Positions 9,164-17,887 of a stretch of 64,000 nt of DNA are shown in pieces. The notes below the pieces were generated by a model. The model was not told the origin of the DNA, searched no databases, and worked only from the letters and a program-made list of their open reading frames with translations. Each line of letters begins with the position of its first letter. Position 1 is the first letter of the stretch. The stretch is from Bacillus sp. SKDU12 (lineage in GTDB: Bacteria; Bacillota; Bacilli; Bacillales; Bacillaceae): assembly GCF_010093085.1 (NCBI RefSeq), contig NZ_MSRC01000018.1, forward strand, positions 1-64,000. Direction: 5' to 3'. The position numbers and the translations under genes were made by a program.

Positions 9164-10498
9164 ATGGAGAAATATATGAGTCTAGTAACGAGGATAGAGG
9201 AGATGATGCAAAGCACCGCCTATCAAGAAGGAGACAGGCTTCCATCTATCCGTCAGCTGTCCGCCCGCTACCAAGTCAGCAAAAGCACAGTGATCCGCGC
9301 GCTGCAGGAGCTGGAAAAGCGCCACCTTATCTATTCTGTTCCGAAAAGCGGCTATTATATTGTGAAAAAGACAGGGAAATCAAAAAGCGGGCAGCCTGGC
9401 CCCATCGACTTTGCCACATCTGCGCCGGACCCAGATGTGTTTCCGTATCTTGATTTTCAGCACTGTATCAACAAAGCGATTGATACATACAAAAACGATT
9501 TGTTTATTTATGGGACGCCAAAGGGGCTTCCATCACTCATCCGTGTACTCCGAAAGCTCTTGGCCAATCAGCAGGTATTTGCGGATGAACGGCACATTTT
9601 CATTACTTCAGGTGTCCAGCAGGCGTTATCCTTGCTTTGTGCCATGCCGTTTCGAAATGGGAAAGAGAAGATCGCCATCGAACAGCCGGGCTACCATTTG
9701 ATGGTAGAACAGCTTGAGACGCTTGGAATTCCCGCCATCGGTGTGAAACGAACGGAAGAGGGGCTCAATTTAACCGAGGTTGAGCGGCTTTTTCAAACAG
9801 AATCGATTAAATTTTTTTATACGATGCCCCGCTTCCATAACCCGCTTGGCTGCTCTTTGTCAGAGCGTGATAAACAGGAGCTTGTAAGACTGGCAGAAGC
9901 GTATGATGTCTATCTCGTTGAGGATGATTACCTTGGTGATCTGGAGGAAAATAAAAAGGCAGATCCGCTGCACGCATATGACCTGTCCTCACATGTCATC
10001 TATTTAAAAAGCTTCTCAAAAATGATGTTCCCCGGCCTTCGCGTGGGGGCTGCTGTTTTGCCCGAAGCACTGACTGATACGTTTCATGCGTACAAAAAGT
10101 TGAACGATATCGACTGTTCAATGATTTCTCAAGCGGCATTGGAGATTTATCTGAAAAGCGGTATGTATGGCAGGCATAAGGAGAAAATCAGAGATTCCTA
10201 TAAGGAGCGATCACTGAGGCTTCATCAAGCCATTCAAACCCACAGGCAGCTGGGATGCGGACGCTTTACGTTTTCGGGCGGCCAGGCACCCTGTATGCAT
10301 ACCCACCTGGTGCTTCCTCGGGATCTGCCGGCCTCAAGGGTGATTTATAGACTGAAAAAACAAGGTGTTCACCTTGAGGCGATAGACCGTCATTATTTAT
10401 CAGGTTATCAAAAAGAAAATCTATTAAAAATCAATATATCCAATGTGAAAACGGAAGATATTGATCGGGGTGTCAAGCTGCTGATGAGCCATTTATAA
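9164..10498 (+). CDS. ycxD: MocR-type regulator (GntR HTH plus aminotransferase domain)
   Basis: A 444-residue protein with an N-terminal winged helix of GntR type (about 10-75, GDRLPSIRQLSARYQVSKST) and a class I aminotransferase-like domain (about 105-440). The PLP lysine lies in YLKSFSKMMFPGLR near residue 286. Proteins of this MocR/GabR family sense PLP or an amine adduct and usually control a divergent gene, here the transporter gene ycxC. ATG follows AGGGGGAGAAGG. The last codons overlap the end of sfp on the other strand by six bases. Confidence 0.9.
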   Translation: MEKYMSLVTRIEEMMQSTAYQEGDRLPSIRQLSARYQVSKSTVIRALQELEKRHLIYSVPKSGYYIVKKTGKSKSGQPGPIDFATSAPDPDVFPYLDFQHCINKAIDTYKNDLFIYGTPKGLPSLIRVLRKLLANQQVFADERHIFITSGVQQALSLLCAMPFRNGKEKIAIEQPGYHLMVEQLETLGIPAIGVKRTEEGLNLTEVERLFQTESIKFFYTMPRFHNPLGCSLSERDKQELVRLAEAYDVYLVEDDYLGDLEENKKADPLHAYDLSSHVIYLKSFSKMMFPGLRVGAAVLPEALTDTFHAYKKLNDIDCSMISQAALEIYLKSGMYGRHKEKIRDSYKERSLRLHQAIQTHRQLGCGRFTFSGGQAPCMHTHLVLPRDLPASRVIYRLKKQGVHLEAIDRHYLSGYQKENLLKINISNVKTEDIDRGVKLLMSHL

Positions 10499-11167
10499 AA
10501 GCGCTTCATACGAGACCATTGTCATTTCTTCGGGGAAATCAGGGTGCGCGGCGCATACGGCCATTTTGTAGCCGGGGTCCGCCTCATACGTTTTGATGTA
10601 GCATGGTGTATGATTGTTCGGAAGCTCAATGGATGTTTGTCCGTTCTGATGCAAGCGCACTGAAAAGGAATCAAGCGGAAGCGATAGGCCTTTGCCTTCC
10701 TGTTTGATAAAGCTTTCTTTCATTGACCATAGATGATAAAAATAGTCTGTCTGCTCGTCTTTGTTTTTTGCTAAAAGGTCAGTGTACTCAGTTTTTGAAA
10801 AGAAGCGTTTGGCGATCTCAAGGCTGATTGGTTTCATTTTTTCAATATCAATGCCGATCGGCTGTGAATCAAACGCGCAAACGACCCAGCGGCCGGAGTG
10901 AGAAATGTTAAAATGGGCGTCGGGCAGATCAGGGATGCAGGGCTTCCCGTATTTCTGCGCGCTGAAGCGGATATCGGCTTTGTCCAGATGGAACTGCCTG
11001 CTGACGACTGAGCGAACGAGCACATCTCCAAGCAGGGTGCGGTGAGCATCTTCTTTATGATAAAATCTCCGGCATTTCTCCCGTTTTTCAGGCGATATGA
11101 AAGACATGAACCGTTCAGTCTCTTCCTGAGAAAGCGGGCGGTCCATATATATTCCGTAAATCTTCAT
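10493..11167 (-). CDS. sfp: 4'-phosphopantetheinyl transferase Sfp (full length)
   Basis: A 224-residue holo-ACP synthase superfamily protein. The diagnostic motifs are intact: FNISHSGRWVVCAF, PIGIDIEK (magnesium-binding Asp and Glu) and the WSMKESFIKQEGKG helix. It transfers phosphopantetheine from CoA to carrier domains such as those of SrfAB and SrfAC. In strain 168 the gene is frameshifted and the protein truncated, which abolishes surfactin production; here the frame is unbroken to the usual C-terminus (MVSYEALL). A surfactin-positive strain is the inference. Confidence 0.97.
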   Translation of the reverse strand: MKIYGIYMDRPLSQEETERFMSFISPEKREKCRRFYHKEDAHRTLLGDVLVRSVVSRQFHLDKADIRFSAQKYGKPCIPDLPDAHFNISHSGRWVVCAFDSQPIGIDIEKMKPISLEIAKRFFSKTEYTDLLAKNKDEQTDYFYHLWSMKESFIKQEGKGLSLPLDSFSVRLHQNGQTSIELPNNHTPCYIKTYEADPGYKMAVCAAHPDFPEEMTMVSYEALL

Positions 11168-11237
11168 TCTAGGTCCTCCGTCTGCAAAAGATTGTCAAAA
11201 CCATCCTATCATACTTCGACTCATATAGAGACGCAAA

Positions 11238-11267
11238 TAAAAAACAAAGCCGTTTCGGCTTTGTTTT
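11238..11267 (-). terminator. Terminator of yczE
   Basis: On the minus strand ACAAAGCC, loop GAAAC, GGCTTTGTTTTTT follows the yczE stop codon directly, forming a short strong hairpin with a T run before sfp. Confidence 0.8.
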
Positions 11268-11913
11268 AGTGTAGAGGAGGAGATGCTTTTACAGCGGCTC
11301 TCCGTCTTGACATCGTATAATTCAGCAGCTGGATTGACTGCGGCAATGAAAAACGCAGAATGAGTCCGGTGAGGATGGCGGTCAAAATAGTACCTAAACC
11401 GATCGGACCGCCCATGCCCCATGCTGCCAATAGAATTGTGATTTCCATACCGTTTCGAACCCATTGAATATTCCAGCCGGTTTTTTCTGTAATCAGCATC
11501 ATGAGTGAATCACGCGGACCCGCACCAAGGCCAGCTGATACATAAACACCGACGCCATAGCCGATCAGCACCACACCGAGAGAAAAGATGATGACGGAGC
11601 CTGTGTAGGTGGAGGGGGCAGGCAGAAGAAAATTGAAAAAGTCTATAAAAACACCAATGAGCACCATGTTCAGGATTGCCCCGATTTTTGGCCAAGCCTT
11701 TGTAAACAATGCTGTGAATCCGACAATAAGCGCCCCGATAATGATGGACCACTGGCCGATGGTAAGCCCGAAGTGCTGAAACAGGCTGTAATGAAAGGCA
11801 TCCCACGGACTAATGCCGAGTGCTTTTCCTTTTATCGTGAGGGATACACCAAAAGCCAAAATGATCAAACCGGTAAAATAAAATGTCCAGCGCAGAACAA
11901 GTTCTTGCTTCAC
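11266..11913 (-). CDS. yczE: YczE/YitT-like membrane protein
   Basis: A 215-residue membrane protein with about five hydrophobic helices. It shows the family features GISPWDAFHYSL near residue 35 and GLGAGPRDSLM near residue 130. It lies upstream of sfp on the same strand with a terminator between them. In B. amyloliquefaciens the yczE homologue is reported to be needed for full lipopeptide production, acting after transcription. That fits its position next to sfp, but the molecular activity is not known. A small broken peptide gene lies upstream. Confidence 0.88.
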   Translation of the reverse strand: MKQELVLRWTFYFTGLIILAFGVSLTIKGKALGISPWDAFHYSLFQHFGLTIGQWSIIIGALIVGFTALFTKAWPKIGAILNMVLIGVFIDFFNFLLPAPSTYTGSVIIFSLGVVLIGYGVGVYVSAGLGAGPRDSLMMLITEKTGWNIQWVRNGMEITILLAAWGMGGPIGLGTILTAILTGLILRFSLPQSIQLLNYTMSRRRAAVKASPPLH

Positions 11914-11998
11914 GTGAGGTCCCTTCTTTCGTAAAAATCAGTCGAGTGTCATTGTAGCACATCTGACAAAAGGGCGGAATAGGCAGAAGGGGCTCAAC

Positions 11999-12030
11999 AA
12001 AAAACAGGGCCGCCGAAGACGCCCTGTTTA
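11999..12030 (-). terminator. Terminator after the small peptide gene
   Basis: On the minus strand ACAGGGCGTC, loop, GGCGGCCCTGT is followed by TTTTTTG, four bases after the TAA at 12034. It shows that the small reading frame upstream was a discrete transcription unit. Confidence 0.75.
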
Positions 12031-12033
12031 GGC

Positions 12034-12156
12034 TTACATATTTATTGCTTTTTCTGCTGTTTGAAATGAGTCTGACTTGTTATTATATGATTCTCCATTT
12101 CATAAACCAGCAAAAAGGAAACTGAGCAAAGCTGTGCTGATAATAAGTTTTTTCAT
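12034..12156 (-). pseudogene. Small secreted-peptide gene with an in-frame stop
   Basis: Behind a good ribosome binding site (GGAGGC, 8 bp before ATG) a 40-codon frame begins MKKLIISTALLSFLFAGL, hits TGA at codon 19 (12100-12102), then continues NGESYNNKSDSFQTAEKAINM to TAA at 12034. The first part is a textbook signal peptide and the rest is a short polar tail. The total length and design resemble pre-Phr signalling peptides such as PhrC (also 40 residues), but no rap gene is adjacent. Either the stop inactivates a secreted peptide gene or an 18-residue peptide is made. A terminator follows. I do not recognise a homologue. Confidence 0.5.
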
Positions 12157-12230
12157 TACAGCGCCTCCGTAACTTTTCGTATTTGAGTTTGGACATTTAT
12201 AGCCCTCTTTACAAAAGCCCGCAAATTTAG

Positions 12231-12265
12231 AAGAAACCCAAAACGGGAGTCGTTTTGGGTTTCTT
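12231..12265 (-). terminator. Terminator of the tcyABC operon
   Basis: AAGAAACCCAAAACG and CGTTTTGGGTTTCTT form a perfect 15-bp stem with a five-base loop, a few bases before the tcyC stop on the downstream side. It is the strongest hairpin seen in the window. Confidence 0.88.
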
Positions 12266-12272
12266 TAAGGTT

Positions 12273-13016
12273 TTACAGCGGATTCAAAATCCGATTCAAG
12301 AACCGCTGCGTCCGTTCTTCTTTTGGTGAGGAGAAAATTTGCTCCGGCGGTCCTTGTTCCACGATTATGCCGCCGTCAATGAAGACAACTTCATCCGCCA
12401 CATCTTGGGCGAATTTGATTTCGTGGGTTACGACGACCATGGTCCAGCCTTCGTTGGCTAAATCCTTGATCACTTTCAGCACCTCTCCGACAAGCTCGGG
12501 ATCAAGCGCTGAGGTCGGTTCGTCAAACAGCATAAGCCCAGGCTGAATCGCCAGTGCGCGGGCAATGCCGACGCGCTGCTGCTGTCCGCCGGAAAGCTGG
12601 AATGGATATAGATCCATTTTGTCCTTTAATCCGACTTTTTCAAGAAGCTGAATCGCTTCTTTTCTGACTTCCTCTTTGTTCCGTTTTTGCACCTGAACAG
12701 GGCCCTCCATCACGTTTTCAAGAGCCGTGCGGTGAGGGAACAGATGATACGCTTGAAACACCATTCCGGACTTCCGGCGAAGCTTTAGAATATCCGCCTG
12801 TTTCACCTTTTTGGAGAAATCGATGGAGAAATCATCAAACGCGAGCTCCCCTCGATTCGGTATCTCCAGCGCGTTCAAGCATCGGAGCAGCGTCGTTTTC
12901 CCTGAACCTGAAGGCCCAAGTATAGCGATGACTTTCCCTTTTTCAATCTTCATATCTATCTTTTTTAAAATTTCATTTTCACCGAATGATTTGTTTAATC
13001 CTTTGACGGTAAGCAT
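12273..13016 (-). CDS. tcyC: L-cystine ABC transporter, ATP-binding protein
   Basis: A 247-residue ABC ATPase of the polar amino acid family, starting at [11 protein letters not shown] (ATG at 13016, behind AAGGAGG). It has Walker [10 protein letters not shown] near 36, the signature LSGGQQQR near 137 and Walker [14 protein letters not shown]. It powers the TcyB permease. A longer frame begins at 13070 but would lie inside tcyB and lacks its own ribosome binding site. It is the last gene of tcyA-tcyB-tcyC. In B. subtilis TcyABC is a high-capacity cystine importer under sulfur control. Confidence 0.93.
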   Translation of the reverse strand: MLTVKGLNKSFGENEILKKIDMKIEKGKVIAILGPSGSGKTTLLRCLNALEIPNRGELAFDDFSIDFSKKVKQADILKLRRKSGMVFQAYHLFPHRTALENVMEGPVQVQKRNKEEVRKEAIQLLEKVGLKDKMDLYPFQLSGGQQQRVGIARALAIQPGLMLFDEPTSALDPELVGEVLKVIKDLANEGWTMVVVTHEIKFAQDVADEVVFIDGGIIVEQGPPEQIFSSPKEERTQRFLNRILNPL

Positions 13017-13029
13017 ACTCGGAACCTCC

Positions 13030-13734
13030 TTATTTGGCCACGTAGCGGTCAAGACGCCGTTCGATGACATGCTGGACGAGTGAAAGCAGGAAGCAGATCA
13101 TCCAATAAATAAAGGCTGCTTCAATATAGATCACTAAAATTTGATCAAGATTCAGCGCGCCGATTTCCTGAGCTTTTCTGAACAGCTCAGCGACCAAAAT
13201 CTGAGACGCGAGAGATGTATCTTTGATCAGGCTGATAAAGGTATTAGATAATGGCGGGATCGACACACGAAAAGCCTGCGGCAAAATGACGCGGAACAGC
13301 GTTTTCTGATGTGTCATGCCGATTGTGTAGCCGGCTTCCCATTGCCCTTTTGGCACAGATAAAATAGATGCTCGGATGATTTCTGATGCATAGGCGCCGA
13401 CATTTAATGAAAAGGCGATCACGGCGCTTGGAAATGGATCTAATGTGATGTTAAAGGCCGGAAACAGATAGAAAATGATGAACAATTGAACGAGAAGAGG
13501 AGTGCCGCGTATTGCGGATACGTATACGCTGAACACCCATCTCAAAGGTCTCACTTTCGACATTCTGGCAAGCGCCGTAATCAGCGCTAGGATCATTCCA
13601 AATATAAAGGAAAGAATCGTAAGGGGAATCGTATAGTAGATTCCCCCTGAAAGTATCGGCCAAAATGACTGCTGCACCAGATCCCACGGGATCGCCGTGC
13701 CAAGCGTCAATGCCGGCAGATTATTTAGAAACAT
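13030..13734 (-). CDS. tcyB: L-cystine ABC transporter, permease
   Basis: A 234-residue inner membrane permease of the HisM/GlnP type with five hydrophobic segments. The conserved loop that contacts the ATPase is seen as [24 protein letters not shown] near residue 143-166 (EAA motif). Its ATG lies inside the end of tcyA: the sequence ATGTTTCTAAATAA is shared, a 14-bp overlap that suggests translational coupling. Confidence 0.93.
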   Translation of the reverse strand: MFLNNLPALTLGTAIPWDLVQQSFWPILSGGIYYTIPLTILSFIFGMILALITALARMSKVRPLRWVFSVYVSAIRGTPLLVQLFIIFYLFPAFNITLDPFPSAVIAFSLNVGAYASEIIRASILSVPKGQWEAGYTIGMTHQKTLFRVILPQAFRVSIPPLSNTFISLIKDTSLASQILVAELFRKAQEIGALNLDQILVIYIEAAFIYWMICFLLSLVQHVIERRLDRYVAK

Positions 13735-14527
13735 CTTCGCCGAACCATTTTTTAGAAATGTTAGAAAGAGTCCCGTCCTCTTTCATCTCTTTTAATGCTT
13801 TGTTGACGTGATCAACAACCTCGCCGCTTCCTTTGCGGAATGTGAAATACGTTGATTGCGGATCGCCTGTTTCAAACGCGATTTTCACGTTTTTATTGCC
13901 TGATGTTTTTAAGTAGTTCAACACGGCAAGCTTATCGTTGTATGTCATATCGACACGGCCTTGCTGGATCAATTGAAGAGCCTGCGCCATGCCTTCAACG
14001 CCTTCTACTTTCGCATCGGCATTTTTAGCTAATTTGTTGTAGTTGCTTGTCAGTGATTGAGCTGATGTTTTTCCTTTTACATCTGCTTCAGACTTAATAT
14101 CGTTGTTGTCTGTTTTCGTCACGACAACAGCTCTTGATGTTGTGTATTTATCTGAGAAATCGTATTTGTCTTCACGGTCTGTTTTTCCGACTTGGTTGGC
14201 AATGACGTCAAACCGTTTAGAATTCAAGCCGGCAAACATGCTGTCCCATTGTGTTTCTTTAAAATCGGCTTTCAGTCCAAGTCGTTTTGCGACCTCTGTG
14301 ATGACTTCCACATCATAGCCAGTCAGCTTGTCAGTGTCCTTGTCGTGGTAAGTGAACGGTTCATATGTCCCTTCCGTACCGACTGTCAGCACACCTTTTT
14401 TCTTAATTGAAGCCCAAAGATCGCCGTTTTTGGCGCTGTCTTTTGACTGATTGTCATTTCCTGCTCCGCAAGCTGCAAGAGCTGCGATGCTTACGACCAT
14501 GAATAAAGCCAATAATGCTTTTTTCAT
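13721..14527 (-). CDS. tcyA: L-cystine-binding lipoprotein
   Basis: A 268-residue extracellular solute-binding protein of family 3. The signal peptide MKKALLALFMVVSIAALAAC ends in a lipobox (LAAC) at Cys 20, so it is a lipoprotein anchored outside the membrane. GVLTVGTEGTYEPFTYHD and the YDVEVITEVAKRLG motif are typical. The start at 14527 is chosen because GTGGGG, which could be read as an upstream start, is the ribosome binding site. It delivers cystine to TcyB/TcyC. Confidence 0.93.
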   Translation of the reverse strand: MKKALLALFMVVSIAALAACGAGNDNQSKDSAKNGDLWASIKKKGVLTVGTEGTYEPFTYHDKDTDKLTGYDVEVITEVAKRLGLKADFKETQWDSMFAGLNSKRFDVIANQVGKTDREDKYDFSDKYTTSRAVVVTKTDNNDIKSEADVKGKTSAQSLTSNYNKLAKNADAKVEGVEGMAQALQLIQQGRVDMTYNDKLAVLNYLKTSGNKNVKIAFETGDPQSTYFTFRKGSGEVVDHVNKALKEMKEDGTLSNISKKWFGEDVSK

Positions 14528-14586
14528 CTTATTCCCCACTTTTCTGGTTGATTTTATTGAAATAAAAAATTAGCTTACAAATCTAA

Positions 14587-14614
14587 AGGATAACTTTTTT
14601 TTAGTATGAGTCAA
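14587..14614 (-). promoter_or_regulatory. SigA-type promoter of tcyABC
   Basis: On the minus strand TTGACT (14614-14609) and TATCCT (14592-14587) are separated by 16 bp, about 60 bp before the tcyA start. No riboswitch-like structure is evident in the short leader. The region also follows the bsdA stop. Confidence 0.5.
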
Positions 14615-14642
14615 GTATTTGGTTTTCATAAGGCGAAATCTT

Positions 14643-15515
14643 TTAAAATAAATCCAAAAATTGCTGTGCAGGTTTTGGTAGATAACTGTCCGTTCTCCAC
14701 ATGACAGCCGGCTTCATAATGAAGGGATTGTTTTCAATATGAACGGTGTGTACGTGGTTTCTCATATGAACGGGAATCATCGTGACGGGCAGAATGGACG
14801 CGCCAAATCCGGATGAGACAAGGCTGAGCAAAGTAGCGGAATCATGGCATTCGCAAACAATGCGCGGCTCAAGATGTAAACAGTGAAATTCATTCATAAC
14901 CTGATTATAGACGCCTTTTCCGTTGACAGGCCGCAGCAGAATCAGCGGAAAGGAAGGGATGTCCTCCATTTTGATGGTGTCCCCGCACGGATATCCGGCT
15001 TCTTTTGAGAGCACGAGCACACATGGAATTTCATCAAGCTGTTTAAATTGGACCATGTCGCTTTTGATCAGCGTCGTCGTAACCGCCGCATCGATTTGCC
15101 GGCTTTCCAGCAGCTCTAACAATGTCGCAGGCTCATTCTCCCAAATGTTAAAGGTGAGGTGCGGATATCTCTCTTTAATCTGTGTGACTTTTTCAAGCAT
15201 CAGAGCGGCGCAATAAATCGTTGAACCTACGGCCAACGTGCCAGCTACCTCCTCCTTCAGCTCTTGTACCTCAATGACGGCATCCTCAAACCTATGTAAA
15301 ATCTCTTTGGCTCTTTTCAGAAAAACAGTTCCTTCATATGTAAGGGTCATTTGTTTTTTCTTATTCCGGTCAAACAAAATGATGCCCAGCTCGTCCTCCA
15401 GCTGTTTCAGCTGCCTGCTTAAAGGTGGCTGCGCCATATGGAGCTTTTTAGCGGCGGATGTAATTTTCTGTTCCTGAGCAATGGTAATGAAATATCGTAG
15501 CTGGCGAATGTCCAA
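14643..15515 (-). CDS. bsdA: LysR-type activator of bsdBCD
   Basis: A 290-residue LysR family regulator. The helix-turn-helix (ITSAAKKLHMAQPPLSRQLK) is near residues 16-35 and the effector-binding domain covers about 90-290. The TTG at 15515 is chosen as start because GAGGAGG lies nine bases upstream and the protein then begins LDIRQLRYF as LysR proteins usually do; longer versions would add a charged, unconserved tail. By knowledge of B. subtilis it activates the divergent decarboxylase operon in response to salicylic and other phenolic acids. Confidence 0.92.
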   Translation of the reverse strand: MDIRQLRYFITIAQEQKITSAAKKLHMAQPPLSRQLKQLEDELGIILFDRNKKKQMTLTYEGTVFLKRAKEILHRFEDAVIEVQELKEEVAGTLAVGSTIYCAALMLEKVTQIKERYPHLTFNIWENEPATLLELLESRQIDAAVTTTLIKSDMVQFKQLDEIPCVLVLSKEAGYPCGDTIKMEDIPSFPLILLRPVNGKGVYNQVMNEFHCLHLEPRIVCECHDSATLLSLVSSGFGASILPVTMIPVHMRNHVHTVHIENNPFIMKPAVMWRTDSYLPKPAQQFLDLF

Positions 15516-15534
15516 AAGAAAGCGCCTCCTCATT

Positions 15535-15549
15535 ATACCTTTTAGGTAT
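15535..15549. promoter_or_regulatory. Candidate BsdA operator
   Basis: ATACCT, three T, AGGTAT is a perfect inverted repeat in the bsdA/bsdB intergenic region and has the T-N11-A shape expected for LysR-type boxes. It lies about 90 bp before bsdB and 20 bp before the bsdA start. AT-rich half-sites follow at about 15556-15575. Confidence 0.55.
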
Positions 15550-15640
15550 GAAATATAGATATAACAGATATTTTTCATATGGATATATCAGGAGTATGAT
15601 GGAAACGAAAGCAGAATTCAAGCGCAAAGGAGGGGACAAA

Positions 15641-16219
15641 GTGAAACTCGTTGTCGGAATGACAGGAGCAACAGGGGCCATTTTCGGGGTCAGGCTGCTG
15701 GAATGGCTAAAGGCCGCTGAAATTGAAACCCATCTTGTTGTGTCTCCTTGGGCGAACGTCACGATCAAACACGAAACAGGCTATACCTTACAAGAAGTAG
15801 AACAACTGGCAGCATACACTTACTCGCATAAGGATCAGGCGGCAGCTATTTCAAGCGGGTCGTTTGATACCGATGGAATGATTGTGGCGCCGTGCAGCAT
15901 GAAATCTCTTGCCAGTATCCGAACTGGAATGGCAGATAATCTTTTGACACGTGCGGCGGATGTCATGCTCAAAGAGAGAAAAAAACTCGTCCTCTTAACG
16001 CGAGAGACGCCTTTAAACCAGATTCATCTCGAAAACATGTTAGCGCTTACGAAAATGGGCGCGATCATTCTTCCTCCGATGCCGGCCTTTTATAATCAGC
16101 CGAGCAGCTTAGAGGAAATGGTCGATCATATCGTATTCAGAACGTTGGACCAATTCGGCATTCGCCTTCCTGAAGCGAAACGCTGGAATGGAATTGAAAA
16201 ACAAAAAGGAGGAGCTTGA
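15641..16219 (+). CDS. bsdB: Flavin prenyltransferase-like subunit of phenolic acid decarboxylase
   Basis: A 192-residue UbiX/Pad1-type flavoprotein: VVGMTGATGAIFGVRLLEWL at the N-terminus, VVSPWANVTIK, and APCSMKSLASIRTGMADNLLTRAADV near residue 85. Members make the prenylated FMN cofactor used by the UbiD-type partner, here BsdC. GTG at 15641 is chosen because AAAGGAGGGG lies seven bases upstream and the family normally starts here. An ATG at 15599 in the same frame would add 14 residues and is the alternative. It ends four bases into the following frame; bsdC starts at 16222. Confidence 0.9.
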   Translation: MKLVVGMTGATGAIFGVRLLEWLKAAEIETHLVVSPWANVTIKHETGYTLQEVEQLAAYTYSHKDQAAAISSGSFDTDGMIVAPCSMKSLASIRTGMADNLLTRAADVMLKERKKLVLLTRETPLNQIHLENMLALTKMGAIILPPMPAFYNQPSSLEEMVDHIVFRTLDQFGIRLPEAKRWNGIEKQKGGA

Positions 16220-16221
16220 TC

Positions 16222-17643
16222 ATGGCTTATCAAGATTTCAGAGAATTTCTCGCTGCCCTTGAAAAAGAAGGACAGCTGCTGGCAGTGAATGAAGAGGTAA
16301 AGCCGGAACCGGATTTAGGAGCCGCAGCGCGCGCAGCCAGCAATCTTGGCGATAAAAGCCCCGCGCTCTTATTTAACAACATTTACGGCTATCACAACGC
16401 GCAAATTGCGATGAATGTGATCGGCTCTTGGCCGAATCATGCAATGATGCTCGGCATGCCGAAAGACACCCCGGTGAAGGAACAGTTTTTTGAATTCGCG
16501 AAGCGTTATGATGAGTTTCCAATGCCGGTCAAACGGGAGGAAACAGCACCGTTTCATGAAAATGAAATAACAGAAGATATCAATTTGTTCGATATATTGC
16601 CTCTTTTCAGAATTAACCAAGGAGACGGCGGTTACTATTTAGATAAAGCGTGTGTCATTTCGCGTGATCTTGAGGACCCCGACAACTTCGGCAAACAAAA
16701 TGTCGGCATTTACAGAATGCAGGTCAAAGGAAAAGACCGTCTCGGCATTCAGCCTGTGCCGCAGCACGATATCGCGATCCATCTGCGCCAAGCCGAAGAA
16801 CGCGGCATTAATCTTCCGGTCACCATTGCGCTCGGCTGTGAACCGGTCATTACAACAGCGGCATCAACTCCGCTTCTTTATGATCAATCAGAATACGAAA
16901 TGGCAGGCGCGATTCAAGGCGAGCCATATCGCATTGTGAAATCAAAGCTGTCTGATCTTGATGCTCCGTGGGGCGCTGAAGTTGTGCTTGAAGGTGAAAT
17001 CATTTCCGGAGAGCGCGAATATGAAGGCCCGTTCGGTGAATTTACAGGCCATTATTCCGGCGGACGCAGCATGCCAATTATCAAGATTAAACGTGTGTAT
17101 CATAGAAACAATCCGATTTTTGAACATTTATACTTAGGAATGCCTTGGACAGAATGTGATTATATGATCGGCATTAATACGTGTGTGCCGCTTTATCAAC
17201 AGTTGAAGGAAGCGTATCCGAATGAAATTGTCGCAGTGAACGCCATGTACACGCACGGATTAATCGCGATTGTTTCCACAAAAACACGCTATGGCGGATT
17301 TGCGAAAGCAGTTGGCATGCGTGCGCTTACAACACCGCATGGACTCGGCTACTGCAAAATGGTCATTGTCGTTGACGAGGATGTCGATCCATTCAACCTG
17401 CCACAAGTCATGTGGGCGCTTTCGAGCAAAATGCATCCGAAACACGATGCGGTCATCATTCCCGACTTATCGGTTCTGCCGCTTGATCCGGGATCTAACC
17501 CATCAGGCATCACTCATAAAATGATTCTTGACGCCACTACGCCAGTTGCGCCGGAAACGAGAGGGCATTATTCACAGCCGCTTGATTCTCCATTAACAAC
17601 GAAAGAATGGGAACAAAAACTAATGGACTTAATGAATAAATAA
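16222..17643 (+). CDS. bsdC: Phenolic acid decarboxylase, UbiD-family subunit
   Basis: A 473-residue UbiD-family decarboxylase. Typical stretches are GPFGEFTGHYSGGRSMPIIK (Glu of the catalytic network) and the C-terminal LPLDPGSNPSGITHKMILDAT. With prenylated FMN from BsdB it removes the carboxyl group of hydroxybenzoates such as vanillate and 4-hydroxybenzoate. The ATG at 16222 follows AAAGGAGGAGC with good spacing. bsdB, bsdC and bsdD are tightly spaced, so one operon. Confidence 0.94.
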   Translation: MAYQDFREFLAALEKEGQLLAVNEEVKPEPDLGAAARAASNLGDKSPALLFNNIYGYHNAQIAMNVIGSWPNHAMMLGMPKDTPVKEQFFEFAKRYDEFPMPVKREETAPFHENEITEDINLFDILPLFRINQGDGGYYLDKACVISRDLEDPDNFGKQNVGIYRMQVKGKDRLGIQPVPQHDIAIHLRQAEERGINLPVTIALGCEPVITTAASTPLLYDQSEYEMAGAIQGEPYRIVKSKLSDLDAPWGAEVVLEGEIISGEREYEGPFGEFTGHYSGGRSMPIIKIKRVYHRNNPIFEHLYLGMPWTECDYMIGINTCVPLYQQLKEAYPNEIVAVNAMYTHGLIAIVSTKTRYGGFAKAVGMRALTTPHGLGYCKMVIVVDEDVDPFNLPQVMWALSSKMHPKHDAVIIPDLSVLPLDPGSNPSGITHKMILDATTPVAPETRGHYSQPLDSPLTTKEWEQKLMDLMNK

Positions 17644-17659
17644 GGAAAGGATGATTGAC

Positions 17660-17887
17660 ATGCATACATGTCCTCGCTGTGATTCAAAAAAGGGAGAAGT
17701 CATGAGCAAATCGCCTGTAGAAGGCGCATGGGAAGTTTATCAGTGCCAAACATGCTTTTTCACATGGAGATCCTGTGAACCAGAAAGCATTACAAATCCT
17801 GAGAAATACAATCCGGCGTTTAAAATTGATCCGCAGGAAACGAAAACAGCGATTGAAGTTCCGGCTGTGCCGGAACGAAAGGTTTGA
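17660..17887 (+). CDS. bsdD: Small zinc-ribbon subunit of phenolic acid decarboxylase
   Basis: A 75-residue protein with CPRCDS and CQTCFF pairs near residues 3 and 33, a zinc ribbon. In B. subtilis and relatives this third gene is needed for activity of the hydroxyarylic acid decarboxylase. ATG at 17660 is preferred over 17651 because the AAGGAAAGG ribosome binding site touches the latter. The stop overlaps the TTG start of yclD. Confidence 0.9.
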   Translation: MHTCPRCDSKKGEVMSKSPVEGAWEVYQCQTCFFTWRSCEPESITNPEKYNPAFKIDPQETKTAIEVPAVPERKV

